NCBI RefSeq assembly: GCF_954871325.1
Contig: NC_088778.1
Span: 16,829,666 to 16,893,665, forward strand
DNA: 64,000 nt
Source of the DNA: Gordionus sp. m RMFG-2023
Lineage: Eukaryota > Nematomorpha > Gordioida > Chordodea > Parachordodidae
Direction of reading: 5' to 3'
The stretch's first letter is position 1, and each line of letters begins with the position of its first letter. The notes below the pieces were generated by a model, which saw only the letters and a list, made by a program, of their open reading frames with translations, was not told the origin of the DNA and ran no database searches. The translations under genes were made by a program, and so were the position numbers. Shown here piece by piece: positions 1 through 11,251 of this stretch.

Positions 1-1061
1 AATTGTCAGGGGCGGACTGGCCATAAGACTGGGAAATTTGACCATGAGGCCACAGATCAAGAAAAAAAAATAAACAATAGGTGGATCAGAAAAAAATACA
101 TATTATTTTTATTTGTTATGACTTTTCTCTTGTATAATTAATATATATATTTATATATTAACATTATTTATAATTATATTTTCTTTTCTAGTTAGAATAT
201 AATATCAATCATTACTATAGGATTATCATTTAGATATTGCTTTATTTATGGTTCATTTTTTCAAGGAGAACATTTCCCTTTATATTAAAGTCACTTTTTA
301 ATTAATTTACATTTTTATACATTATTTTATAACATTATAGAAATAATATTCAATTAGCTTTAAAATATTAAATGAAAATTTTGACAGATTCGCAATAATA
401 TCGATGTGCAAAGGTATTTTGGATAATAAAGTTTTTAGATAAAAATTTATCTTACCAAACAATCAGACCATAATGAAATAATTGGAAATCTTAATAATGA
501 AATCATGGGAATTTTCTTGAGATGATACAAATATTTTGAATAAAGTCATTAAAGCTGTTCTAGGTATAGAAATATAATATTTTTAAAAAAGAGATAAGTG
601 GCAAAAGAGTAGGTTGAGAGTTGAAAATACATTAGCTAAATCAAATTGTTCTATCCTTCTAAATAATTTTTTGGCCAAAGTAAGCAGCAAAGGCTCCAAT
701 AGATGGTTATGGGGAAAAAAGCTTACTCACAATCATTACACGTACGTACACTGTGTGTACGAGTTTGAGGCAAACCTCATCATTTCTTTGAATGAGGATC
801 TATCTATTTTCAACTTAAAATAAATTTTTGAAATAATGCAGCAGCTCTCATTATAACATTTTATCAGCTTGGAAAAGGATTGATGATACCATTCTGTATC
901 TTCTATCCCATCCATTCAGATAAAAGCTAAAAACATGGCTATAAATATAAATGAAAAGATTTCTGATTTAAAGTTTCCAGATAGCATCAGGTACAAAATG
1001 AACTGCCAAAAAATAGAATAAGGAGGATGTACAGTGATGAATGCCCGAAGTTCCGATTGAT
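1..1061. other. AT-rich DNA with a hAT-like terminus at its left edge
   Basis: From position 7 the sequence reads CAGGGGCGGACTGGCC, which looks like a hAT-type terminal inverted repeat. No matching inverted end is seen downstream, so it is a fragment or its partner lies to the left. The rest is AT-rich. The open frame at 614-823 has no ATG start and resembles nothing I recognise, so it is not called as a gene. Confidence 0.35.
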
Positions 1062-1069
1062 CTCTATAC

Positions 1070-1276
1070 TAGTGTTGTTAAATGGCCTGATTTTTGAAAC
1101 TGCCTGATTAAGATATTAGCCAAAATATTGGAAACCTCAAAATTTGGTATATAGAGGTCCAGCCTTTCTGCCACCTATGTACGAAATCGCCAGCCTTATG
1201 TAATATTATCTTTGCTAAAATCTTAATAAGGCCATTTTTAAAAATCAACCCCAAATAGGGTCATTTAGCAACATTA
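1070..1276. mobile_element. hAT-type MITE, 207 bp, perfect 8-bp target duplication
   Basis: The ends are inverted: TAGTGTTGTTAAATGGCC on the left and, read on the other strand, TAATGTTGCTAAATGACC on the right. The element is flanked exactly by CTCTATAC at 1062-1069 and 1277-1284. An 8-bp duplication is the hallmark of hAT transposition. It has no coding capacity, so it must have been moved in trans. The end sequence (A/C)AGTGTTGTTAAA recurs at the edges of the larger elements at 40.6, 47.5 and 49.8 kb. A partial internal copy is visible near 24,155-24,235. Confidence 0.8.
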
Positions 1277-1284
1277 CTCTATAC

Positions 1285-1510
1285 TTTTGAAGTACTTCCT
1301 CCTATAATTGATCAATAAATAGTTTGACCAAACTCTTCATATAAATAAAGAGCTTATAACAAATGTGCAATATTTGTATCTGAAGCATATTGATGAAATA
1401 TATCAAAGGCATTTGTAAAAACTAGTAAAAAGTTTGAAAATTGGAAAAAGTATTTGTGACAAATTACGACATGAATTGTCTAGATTTCTCTCTATTTATA
1501 AGGATTTAAT
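1285..1510. other. AT-rich spacer with nothing recognisable
   Basis: Short AT-rich interval between the MITE and the foldback element. No gene or repeat is seen in it. Confidence 0.5.
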
Positions 1511-1530
1511 AATTGGGAGTAGTGTTGCAT

Positions 1531-1680
1531 AATCGGCTAAAAACTACGCCTAAGCCTAATAAGGCTAAGCCTAAAAATCGGCTAAGCCTAAATCGGCTAA
1601 GCCTAAATCGGCTAAGCCTAATTAGGTAAGCCTAAAAATCGGCTAAGCCTATATAAATCTGCTAAAATTAGTCAAAATTC
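1531..1680. repeat. Left terminal minisatellite of the foldback element
   Basis: About eight imperfect copies of a 15-20-bp unit built on CGGCTAAGCCTAAA. It is locally far more GC-rich than its surroundings. The unit contains the near-palindrome GGCTTAGCC. The inverted counterpart is at 6141-6360. Confidence 0.8.
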
Positions 1681-2129
1681 TGCATCTATGCTTAGTATTA
1701 ATTATTATTTATTCATTTTAGTAAAATAATTTATTTTATTTATATTTAATGTAAATATTTTATTATTATCAACAAATAAACATGATATGATTTAATATTT
1801 TTTATTTATATTATTATATTTTCAAATGAAAATAAATTTATTTATTTGATGTTATTTTAATAAAAAAAATAATATGCTGCTATATTGTAAAATTGTAATA
1901 TTCTTTTTAATATAATTTATTAGTGATTTTCACAATCTTCTTTATAAATACATCTTTTATTGAGGAATTATATTGTAAATTTTATTAGATAAATAAACAA
2001 TCTTTTAGGTGAAATCTTTTATAATTTTTTTATCATTTTTTTTAAATTATCTTTTTTATTAAATGAGGTGGATTTTATGAAACTTTTTTGATGATTTTAT
2101 ATGATCTTTTTAAGGATAATATTTTAATG

Positions 2130-3578
2130 TGACAATTGTCATAATCGTTATTTTATAAGTTTTTTGAATTTTTTTGAAGAAAATAGGTTAAAATAAGTAT
2201 TAATAACATGTGTAAATATAAATTTAGTGAAGATGTACCAAAGAAAAGTGACAATTGTCATAATCGTTATTTTTAAAGTTTTTTTTAATTTTTTTGACGA
2301 CAATATGTTAAAATAAGTATTAATAACATGTTTAAATAAAAATTTAGTGAAGATGTACCATAGAAAATTGACAATTGTCATAATCGTTATTTTTAAAGTT
2401 TTTTGAAATTTTTTGAAGAAAATATGTTAAAATAAGTATTAAAAACATGTTTAAATAAAAATTTAGTGAAGATGTACCATAGAAAAGTGACAATTGTCAT
2501 AATCGTTATTTTATACGTTTTTTGAATTTTTTGAAGAAAATAGGTTAAAATAAGTATTAATAACATGTGTAAATATAAATTTAGTGAAGATGTACCAATG
2601 AAAAGTGACATTTGTCATAATCGTTATTTTATAAGTTTTTTGAATTTTTTGAAGAAAATAGGTTAAAATAAGTATTAATAACATGTGTAAATATAAATTT
2701 AGTGAAGATGTACCAATGAAAAGTGACATTTGTCATAATCGTTATTTTTAAAGTTTTTTGAAGAAAATATGTTAAAATAAGTAGTAAAAACATGTTTAAA
2801 TAAAAACTTAGTGAAGATGTACCATAGAAAAGTGACAATTATCATAATCGTTATTTTATAAGTTTTTGGAATTTTTTTGAAGAAAATATGTTAAAATAAG
2901 TATTAAAAACATGTTTAAATAAAAATTTAGTGAAGATGTACCATAGAAAAGTGACAATTGTCATAATCGTTATTTTATAAGTTTTTTGAATTTTTTTGAA
3001 GAAAATATGTTAAAATAAGTATTGATAACATGTTTAAATATTAGTGAAGATGTACCATAGAAAATTGACATTGTCATAATGGTTATTTTTAAAGTTTTTT
3101 GAATTTTTTTGACGAAAATATGTTAAAATAAGTATTAATAACATGTGTAAATATAAATTTAGTGAAGACAATGAAAAGTGACAATTGTCATATTCGTTAT
3201 TTTTTAAATTTTTTTGACGAAAATATGTTAAAATAAGTATTAATAACATGTGTAAATATAAATTTAGTGAAGATGTACCAATGAAAAGTGACAATTGTCA
3301 TAATCGTTATTCTTAAAGTTTTTTGAATTTTTTTGACGAAAATATTTTAAAATATGTATATATAACATGTTTAAATAAAAATTTATTGAAGATGTACTCT
3401 AGATAAGCGACAATTGTCATAATCATTATTTTTCAAGTTTTTTGATTTTTGTTGACGAAAATATGTTAAAATGAGTAATAATAACATGTTTAAATAAAAA
3501 TTTAGTGAAGATGTACTATAGAAAAGTGACAATTGTCATAATCGTTATTTTTAAAATTTCTTTGATGTAAATGGGTAA
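2130..3578 (-). repeat. Left 118-bp tandem array of the foldback element
   Basis: About 12 units of 111-120 bp. Each carries the palindrome TGACAATTGTCA (or a one-base variant), for example near 2131, 2250, 2369, 2486, 2952, 3179, 3292 and 3526. A conserved block GTGAAGATGTACCA sits just before each palindrome. The units are more diverged from each other than those of the right array. The apparent protein repeats encoded on the minus strand are simply translations of this unit. Confidence 0.85.
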
Positions 3579-3840
3579 AAATATAGATTGTAAAATTAAA
3601 ATTGCCTGAGTATATGCCATAGAAAAACATATGGTAATAATAGATTCTTCCCCAAAAACAGGAGCAAATTGGCATTTTATTACATTTGTTCATCGGGTCA
3701 GAAATTAATATGCAAAATTTATATCATAATATCTAATCCTAAGTTAGAAATTATTATTTTTTTACCAATTTTCACCAGACAATCTTGTTTAAAATTTGGA
3801 TAAACTTTTTTTTCTATTTTAAAATCAATATCGATGCAAG
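3579..3840. other. Non-inverted core of the foldback element
   Basis: The only part of the element with no inverted partner. It contains no coding frame of note and acts as the loop between the two inverted arms. Confidence 0.6.
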
Positions 3841-5695
3841 TTAACTATTTTCGTCAAAAAAAATCAAAAAACTTTAAAAATAACGATTATGACAATTGTC
3901 GCTTATCTAGAGTACATCTTCACTAAATTTTATTTAAACATGTTATCAATACTTATTTAAAATATCTTTGTCAATAAAATTCAAAAAACTTTAAAAATAA
4001 CGATTATGACAATTGTCACTTTTCATTGGTACATCTTCACTAAATTTATATTTACACATGTTATTAATACTTATTTTAACATATTTTCGTCAAAAAAATT
4101 CAAAAAATTAAAAATAATGATTATGACAATTGTCACTTTTCTATGGCACACCTTCACTAAATTTTAATTAAACATGTTTTTAATATTTATTTTAACATAT
4201 TTTCTTCAAAAAAATTCAAAAAACTTTAAAAATAACAATTATGACAAATGTCACTTTTCATTGGTACTTCTTCACTAAATTTATATTTACACATGTTATT
4301 AATACTTATTTTAACATATTTTCGTCAAAAAAATTCAAAAAACTTTAAAATTAACGATTATGACAAATGTCACTTTTCATATGGTACATCTTCACTAAAT
4401 TTATATTTACACATGTTATTAATACTTATTTTAACAAATTTTCGTCAAAAAAATTCAAAAAACTTTAAAATTAACCATTATGACAATTGTCACTTTTCAT
4501 ATGGTACATCTTCACTAAATTTATATTTACACATGTTATTAATTCTTATTTTAACATATTTTCTTCAAAAAAATTCAAAAAACTTTAAAATTAACGATTA
4601 TGACAAATGTCACTTTTCATATGGTACATCTTCACTAAATTTATATTTACACATGTTATTAATACTTATTTTAACATATTTTCGTCAAAAAAATTCAAAA
4701 AACTTTAAAAATAGCGATTATGACAATTGTCAGTATTTCTATTGGTACATCTTCACTAAATTTATATTTACACATGTTATTAATACTTATTTTAACATAT
4801 TTTCGTCAAAAAAATTCAAAAAACTTTAAAAATAGCGATTATGACAATTGTCACTTTTCTATTGGTACATCTTCACTAAATTTATATTTACACATGTTAT
4901 TAATACTTATTTTAACATATTTTCGTCAAAAAAATTCAAAAAACTTTAAAAATAGCGATTATGACAATTGTCACTTTTCTATTGGTACATCTTCACTAAA
5001 TTTATATTTACACATGTTATTAATACTTATTTTAACATATTTTCGTCAAAAAAATTCAAAAAACTTTAAAATTAACCGATTATGACAATTGTCACTTTTC
5101 ATTGGTACATCTTCACTAAATTTATATTTACACATGTTATTAATACTTATTTTAACATATTTTCGTCAAAAAAATTCAAAAACTTTAAAATTAGCGATTA
5201 TGACAATTGTCACTTTTCATTGGTACATCTTCACTAAATTTATATTTACACATGTTATTAATACTTATTTTAACATATTTTCGTCAAAAAAATTCAAAAA
5301 ACTTTAAAAATAGCGATTATGACAATTGTCAGTTTTCTATGGTACATCTTCACTAAATTTATATTTACACATGTTATTAATACTTATTTTAACAAATTTT
5401 CGTCAAAAAAATTCAAAAAACTTTAAAATTAACGATTATGACAATTGTCACTTTTCATATGGTACATCTTCACTAAATTTATATTTACACATGTTATTAA
5501 TTCTTATTTTAACATATTTTCGTCAAAAAAATTCGAAAAACTTTAAAAATAACGATTATGACAATTGTCACTTTTCATTGGTACATCTTCACTAAATTTG
5601 TATTTACACATGTTATTAATACTTATTTTAACATACTTCCTTCAAAAAAATTCAAAAAACTTATAAAAGAACGATTATGACAATTTGTCACATTA
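3841..5695 (+). repeat. Right 118-120-bp tandem array of the foldback element
   Basis: About 15 units in the opposite orientation to the left array, each with the TGACAATTGTCA palindrome. Between about 4,741 and 5,040 the period is exactly 120 bp and consecutive units are essentially identical, which points to recent unequal exchange. Because 120 is divisible by three, a 193-codon frame (4248-4829) stays open through several units; this is an artefact of the period. Confidence 0.85.
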
Positions 5696-6140
5696 AAATA
5701 TTATCCTTAAAAAGATCATATAAAATAACATCAAAAAAGTTTCATAAAATCCACCTTATTTAATAATAAATAGATAATTTAAAAAAAATGATAAAAGATT
5801 TCACCTAAAAGATTGTTTATTTATCTAATAAAATTTACAATATAATTCCTCAATAAAAGATGTATTTACAAAGAAGATTGTGAAAATCACTAATAAATTA
5901 TATTATAAAGAATATTACATTTTTACAATATAGCAGCATATTATTTTTTTTATTAAAAAAACATCAAATAAATAAATTTATTTTCATTTCAAAATATAAT
6001 AATATAAATAAAAAATATTAAATCATATCATGTTTATTTGTTGATAATAATAAAATATTTACATTAAATATAAATAAAATAAATTATTTTACTAAAATAA
6101 ATAAATAATAATTAATGTTAAGCATCGATGCAGAATTTTG

Positions 6141-6360
6141 ACTAATTTATTTTAGCCAATTTTTAGGCTTAGCCCATTTTTAGGCTTAGCCAATTTTTAG
6201 GTTTAGCCGATTTTTAGGCTTAGCCTAATTAGGTTTAGCCGATTTTTGGGCTTAGCCTAATTAGGCATAGCCGATTATTAGGCTATACCTAATTAGGCTT
6301 AGCCGATTTTTCCACCTAAAATCTCGGCTAGCCGTTTTTAGTTGGCTAAAATTAGCCGAT
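6141..6360. repeat. Right terminal minisatellite of the foldback element
   Basis: About ten imperfect copies of TTTTTAGGCTTAGCCGA and variants, the inverse of the array at 1531-1680. It is longer than the left copy, so the two ends have evolved in length independently. Confidence 0.8.
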
Positions 6361-6449
6361 TACGCAACACTAATTGGGAGTGAAAATACTGATGATATAA
6401 TTTGTGCTAGTAACGAGTCTAATAAAAAAAATAAAATAATACAAGATAG

Positions 6450-7315
6450 CAGAGTTGTTAAAAGATACTTTTTAAATGGATCTAGATATAGATACAGATA
6501 CATCATCTAAAAAGTTATCTAGATCCAGATATTGTCTAAAAAGTTATCTTAATATATATACATTTTTTAAATACTCTTATATAAGCTTTGCATAAACCTA
6601 AATTAGGATTCTATTGTGAGAATGTATAAAATGAGCTTAAAACCTTATTAAATAGTATCAAAATATAAGTAAAATAATGATTTTTAGATTTTAATATAAT
6701 AATATAATATTGCCGGGATATGAAAATATATGATTAAATGATTATAAATAATTATTAGATTTCAGTAATAAAATATTTTTAAAATTTTGGTCAATAAGGC
6801 ATCCTCGTTTATCTTTAAAGACATTTTTAGCTATATTAAAAAGTCTTTCTACCAGAGTGCTTGAAGGGATTGTGTTGTTATATTTTAATAACAATTTTAT
6901 ATCAGAATATTCTTTAAAAATAAAATTACAACATTGATTTTCGAAAAAATTATTTAAAATTTGTTGACTGCTGTGGAGTACTGAAAAAAATCGGATATTA
7001 AATTATTTGTTTTTTCACAGGTTATTTGTTTGCAATCAGTTGAAGACCTTAATAATTCATCAACTATTCTTTGTATTAATAATTTTTTTATTAACAGTGT
7101 CTGATTTTTTCTCTTAAAATTTAAAATTGCAATTGTAAACATTAATTTAGTATCTAAACTCTTAAATGTTTTAGTTGCAAGTTGAGGTAATGGTAACTAA
7201 AATTTTGGTGTTCTTTTGTGGATATGGCAAACATCCTACTAGCAGAGATCTGTTTTCTTTATAGATACAGATACCACATTTTTATATCTAGATACTGTAT
7301 CTAGATACTTTAACA
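6450..7315 (-). mobile_element. hAT element remnant, 0.87 kb
   Basis: The left end is CAGAGTTGTTAAAAGATAC. The right end reads, in reverse, TTGTTAAAGTATC; the last few bases of the terminus seem lost. The flanks CAAGATAG (6442-6449) and AAAGATAG (7316-7323) look like a slightly decayed 8-bp target duplication. The subterminal zones are rich in short ATCTAGATACAGATAC motifs on both sides. The same end and subterminal motifs occur in the middle element of the nest at 41.4-43.0 kb. It carries the C-terminal part of a transposase on the minus strand. Confidence 0.7.
6756..7145 (-). pseudogene. hAT transposase C-terminus (dimerisation domain)
   Basis: Minus-strand translation gives SDIKLLLKYNNTIPSSTLVE followed by RLFNIAKNVFKDKRG and DQNFKNILLLKSNNYL, ending in a stop. 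This is the hAT family dimerisation region: the pattern of an alpha helix, then P-S-S-x-x-V-E-R-L-F, then K-R, then N-x-x-x-x-L-L-L is diagnostic. The upstream 62-codon frame (6954-7142) joins it only through a frameshift. The RNase-H-like catalytic core is absent from the element. It is a dead transposase fragment of a lineage different from the ZMYM1-like copies elsewhere in the window. Confidence 0.75.
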
Positions 7316-7323
7316 AAAGATAG

Positions 7324-9364
7324 TAATAATACTATTATCAATACTTAATGTGTCCATAAGATTTTTCAATGCTATCAACCTAGGTGGAGCCTATTAGTTG
7401 AAAAAGTTAACAGTTAGCTGTTACCTAAATTCAAAAAAGAAATATAATGGTAGTTGCTGCTTTTACTTAAAAAAAATAGGTTAACAGTTATTTCATATTA
7501 TATTATATGGAAGAAATGACTGTTTAGTAAATTAAAAATTATAAAAATTAGGCTGAAGGCAAGAAACATGATAAATTAGATACATTCTTATTGGTATACA
7601 TTAAAAAAGAATTGTTGACAAAATTGAAATAAAATAAATTTTGTTTATTTAAATCAAAGTTCAAAGTTAACACCAGAGTTATTAGCTTAAAAATTATATA
7701 ATATTTGTTTAATTCATTTATTTAAATTCAATTTTGTGAAACTTTTGCTATATGCAACTCTGGGCATAAAATAATTTTTTATATGTAATTAATATGGTTT
7801 CTTATGTCGAATATATACTGTTTCAATGCACAATAGAGACTACGTGTTTATATCTGGAATTCATATGATTTTAAATATGGAATTTTTGTTAATATGTTAT
7901 TAATGTGTCATAATAGTGTTTTTCTTAATAAACCACAAATATAGTATTTAACCAATCATTTTAGATTTATTTCAAAATATAAGAAACCTTTAATATGGAA
8001 TACTCACTAAAGGGAACCTGGCTGTTGGCCAATTAGAAGTGTGTCAAAGGTGTGTAAAGTAACAAATATGGGGGTATAGCCCCACATAAAAATGAGGTCA
8101 CTAGATACAATGCCCATAAGACCTCAACATCACCACTATGTCCCTGATTATAGTGCTCCATATCCATTTTTTATATCTTTTTATGAGTTTTTTTTTAAAT
8201 TTACTTGTATTTTTATTATGGAAAGGCATTCTAGCATATATTTTTTAAATTATGGATAGAGCTTAAGGTAAGCATCATTATGGATCTAACTAATATAATT
8301 TTGCTAAAAAACATATTTTTATATTTTTTAAAAAAGCGGAGATAGAACAATATGTTAAATTTAACTATAAAAATTAAAGTAGATATAAAATCATAATTTG
8401 TGAAATATATTGTATTATATAAGATTTTAAAATTATTTTTATTTTTTTTTACAGATTTGGGAAAATATTTTAGCATTGCTATGAGATCTAACTTTTTTTA
8501 TGGAGATTTTGTTAGATTATTAGTTAAATTTTGAGAAGAAGCTGCCTATATTAATACAACTTGATTTTAGAATTCAGATTTGAATATTTTAATGATATGA
8601 AACATAATATTAGATTTTTAAAATTGTACATAAAAATAATTCTTGACTATTTTTTGATCTATTTATTGTTGATGTATAAAAATTCAACACTGAATTTATT
8701 GGAAAATATGTATTTTACTAAAAGTGGATATAGAACACTATAATCTCTAGGCATTAAAAGTCAATAAAATATATTTATAATTTCATATAATATATAATAT
8801 ATATAAGTAAGATTTTTATTAAAAAAGATTAAAAGCTTTGAAAAAGAATTTATTTTCCTTATATGGGAGTAAACATGGATTGTTTTTTAAAAATCATTAA
8901 CTGATTTTAGAAATTTAATTGTAATTAAAATAGATATAAAAGAAATAATAATTATATAATTTAATCTATACAAAGTATTAAAGAAAAGTTGTATAAGAAA
9001 AATATACTTGGCTAGAAATGATGTTTCATTCCCATATTTTATTCTTACATTATTTCGACTATTTAACTGATCCAGTATTAAAAGAGTCCCTTAATTAGAC
9101 TATAATAATCTATTTTTAGATAATAAATACCGTAAGGTAAATTATCTTTATTAATTGTAATTTCTATATCATTCGAATTATTTTTTAAAAGGATAACCAT
9201 ATTTTGAAAATTGGGAATGCAAAATGTAGAATATAAAAAGATCGTATATTTATTTTACTCAAATCGGAAAAATTTTAAAATTAAAGCATATACATATACA
9301 TATTTATTTATTTTATTAAAATATCTATACTCTGCAATATTTGTATAAATTGCAATTATCAATT
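7324..9364. other. AT-rich DNA with a short hairpin-rich patch
   Basis: No gene is recognised. The frames at 8231-8476 and 8561-8743 are low-complexity and AT-driven. A moderately GC-richer patch at 8,010-8,160 holds two adjacent hairpins. One is built on GGGG/CCCC near 8,070-8,090 and one on TGAGGTC/GACCTCA near 8,093-8,128. Confidence 0.4.
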
Positions 9365-9835
9365 TTCTGATCTATAACGTTTTAATAAATTTAGATTTTA
9401 TACATGATCATATATAGCATTCAGGTTTCCTAACAAGTCTAAAAAATGTATAATACCATGAATCCATACAAAATAGTAATTATCTCATCATTGATATGCC
9501 ATTTCATATTTTATAAATACATATTTTGATAGGTTTTGATAATACAGCCTATAAAAACATAGTGGAAAATAAGTAAACTGAATGGACAATATTTTAAACC
9601 AATAATATAATCTAAAATTATTAATGTTCTGACCTTTTAATAAATTTATATTTATACATGATCAGATGCAGCATCATGTTTTTCCAACATGTCTTAAAAT
9701 GTTTATGACACCAAATATCCAAATAAAATAGTTATGTCATCATAAATGTGTTATTTCATATTATATAAATACATATTTAGAAAGAATTTAATGTTATGGC
9801 TCATAGAAACTCAATAGAAAATATGTTAAAATAAA
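9365..9835. repeat. Diverged tandem duplication, period about 260 bp
   Basis: The block from about 9,366 to 9,580 is repeated from about 9,629 to 9,835. Matching landmarks in order are TTTTAATAAATTTA, TATACATGATCA, AACAAGTCT versus AACATGTCT, and ATATTTTATAAATACATAT versus ATATTATATAAATACATAT. There is no coding potential in either copy. Confidence 0.6.
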
Positions 9836-9849
9836 AACATACTAGCAAA

Positions 9850-11188
9850 ACCCTCTCTCCAGATCATTCTATTTTTCTTTAATTCTCCTATCCTTTTTTT
9901 CTTTTTTTCTTTCCCTTTTGCTTTTAATTTTTCTTTCGCTTTTCCTTATTCTTTTACCTTTCTCTTTTCCATTACCTATTTCTTTTCCAACAAACTTTTC
10001 TTTTCTCTTCGCTTTTCCCCTTTTCTTTATCTTTACCATCTTCTTCTTTTTCCTTACTTTTTTCCTGCCATTACCCCTTTTCTGTCCTTCTTCATTTCCT
10101 TTCGCTTTTCTCATTTCTTTCCATTTTTCCCATTTCTTTCCTTTTCCATTTTCTTTTTTTTCGCTTTTCTTTTCCTGCCCTTTTCTATCTGTTCTCCTTT
10201 CGCTTTTCCCTTTTCTTTCACTTTTCTCTCCATTTCACCTTTTATTACACTTTCCTCTACTTTTTCTTTCCCTTCTCATTTTTCCTTTCCTTTATCTTTC
10301 GTTTTTATTTTTCTTTCTCTTTTTCATTATATTCTCCTTTCCAGTTGTTTCCCTTCTGATACCTTGTTCTTTTTCCGTTTTCCCTTTTCTCCACCCTGCC
10401 CCCCCCTCTTTTTTTTAACGTTTTTAATTTTCTTTACCTTCCTTTCTCATTTTCATTTCTTACTAATTTCCATTTCCCCCTTTTCTTTCCCTGTTCTTTT
10501 CCCTTCCTTTTATCTTTCCCCTTACCTTTTTCTTTTCATTTTTCTTTCCTTTATCTTTTCCTTTTGGGTTCTCTTTAACATTTCCCCTTTTATTTTTCTT
10601 AATTCTTTCTTTCTCTTTTTCTTTCCTTATTCTTTTTTCCCCATTTCCTTACCCGTTTTCTTTACTTCCTCCTCACCCTTTTTCTTTTCTTTCCTTTACT
10701 CTTTTATTTCCCTCCTTCTTTACATTTCCCTTTTTTACCTTTCTTTAACGTTACCTTTTATTTCCCTTCTCCTTCACCCTTCCTCCTCCCTTTTTTTCCT
10801 TTTTATTCCTTCTATTTTACTTTCTCTTTTCCTTTTTCTTTCTATTTTTTTCTTTTATTTCTCTTTACCATCTCGTTTATTTTCCTATTGCCCTCTTTTT
10901 CCTTTTTTCTATCCCTTTCCTCATATCTCTCCATTTACCTTTACCTTTTCCTTTTCTTATTATTTGTCTTTTCCTTACCCTTTTTCCAATCTTTTCTTTT
11001 CGATTTTCAATTTTCTTTCCATTTCCCTTTCTCCTCTCCTCTTCTTCCTTATTTCTTTATCTTTATCTTTTCCTTTTTTTTTCCTTTTTTTTTTTTTTTT
11101 TCTTTTGCTTTTTATTTTTTTCTTTTCTTACCCATTCCATTCACTTTTTTTATATTTCCTTTTTCTTTACATTATTTTTTGTTGTTGA
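9850..11188. repeat. 1.3-kb polypyrimidine/polypurine tract
   Basis: The plus strand is made almost entirely of C and T, in loosely repeated units such as CTTTTCCCTTTTCTTTC. Guanines are rare; many 60-base lines contain none or one. The long hydrophobic frames read on the plus strand (9918-11214) and the lysine/arginine-rich one on the minus strand are compositional artefacts. A mirror-type purine/pyrimidine tract of this size could adopt triplex (H-DNA) structure. The boundaries are fairly abrupt on both sides. Confidence 0.85.
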
Positions 11189-11251
11189 AGTATTCAAATA
11201 TAGATTTAATATAAAACATTTTATCTTAATTTATATAATTCTGACTTTTAT

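Larger units (their letters stand above)
1521..6371. mobile_element. Foldback (FB-like, probably MULE-related) element, 4.85 kb
   Basis: The termini are inverted (AGTGTTGCATAATCGGC on the left, AGTGTTGCGTAATCGGC on the right read in reverse). They are flanked by an exact 10-bp duplication, AATTGGGAGT, at 1511-1520 and 6372-6381. Moving inward, each arm has three zones in mirror order: a minisatellite of GGCTTAGCC-type units, a ~450-bp unique AT-rich segment that is near identical in the two arms, and a tandem array of 118-120-bp units. The arrays face each other across a ~270-bp non-inverted core (about 3,575-3,840). Drosophila FB elements have this architecture, and FB/Phantom elements are allied to MULEs, whose target duplications are 8-11 bp. 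There is no transposase. The long open frames inside are repeat translations, not genes. Confidence 0.85.

Noticed and set aside
4248-5595. Long plus-strand frames coding for a 39-40-residue repeat protein (SLNLYLHMLLILILTYF units)
   Set aside because: They are translations of the 118-120-bp satellite. The frame stays open only where the period is divisible by three, and the opposite array gives the same peptide on the other strand.
2130-5695. A CRISPR-like array of regular repeats
   Set aside because: The whole 118-bp unit is repeated with no unique spacers, the arrays are mutually inverted, and the context is a eukaryotic transposon.
9869-11214. Frames of 81-274 codons, rich in Phe/Ser/Leu on one strand and Lys/Arg/Glu on the other
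   Set aside because: Pure consequence of the polypyrimidine composition, which lacks stop codons; no domain pattern.
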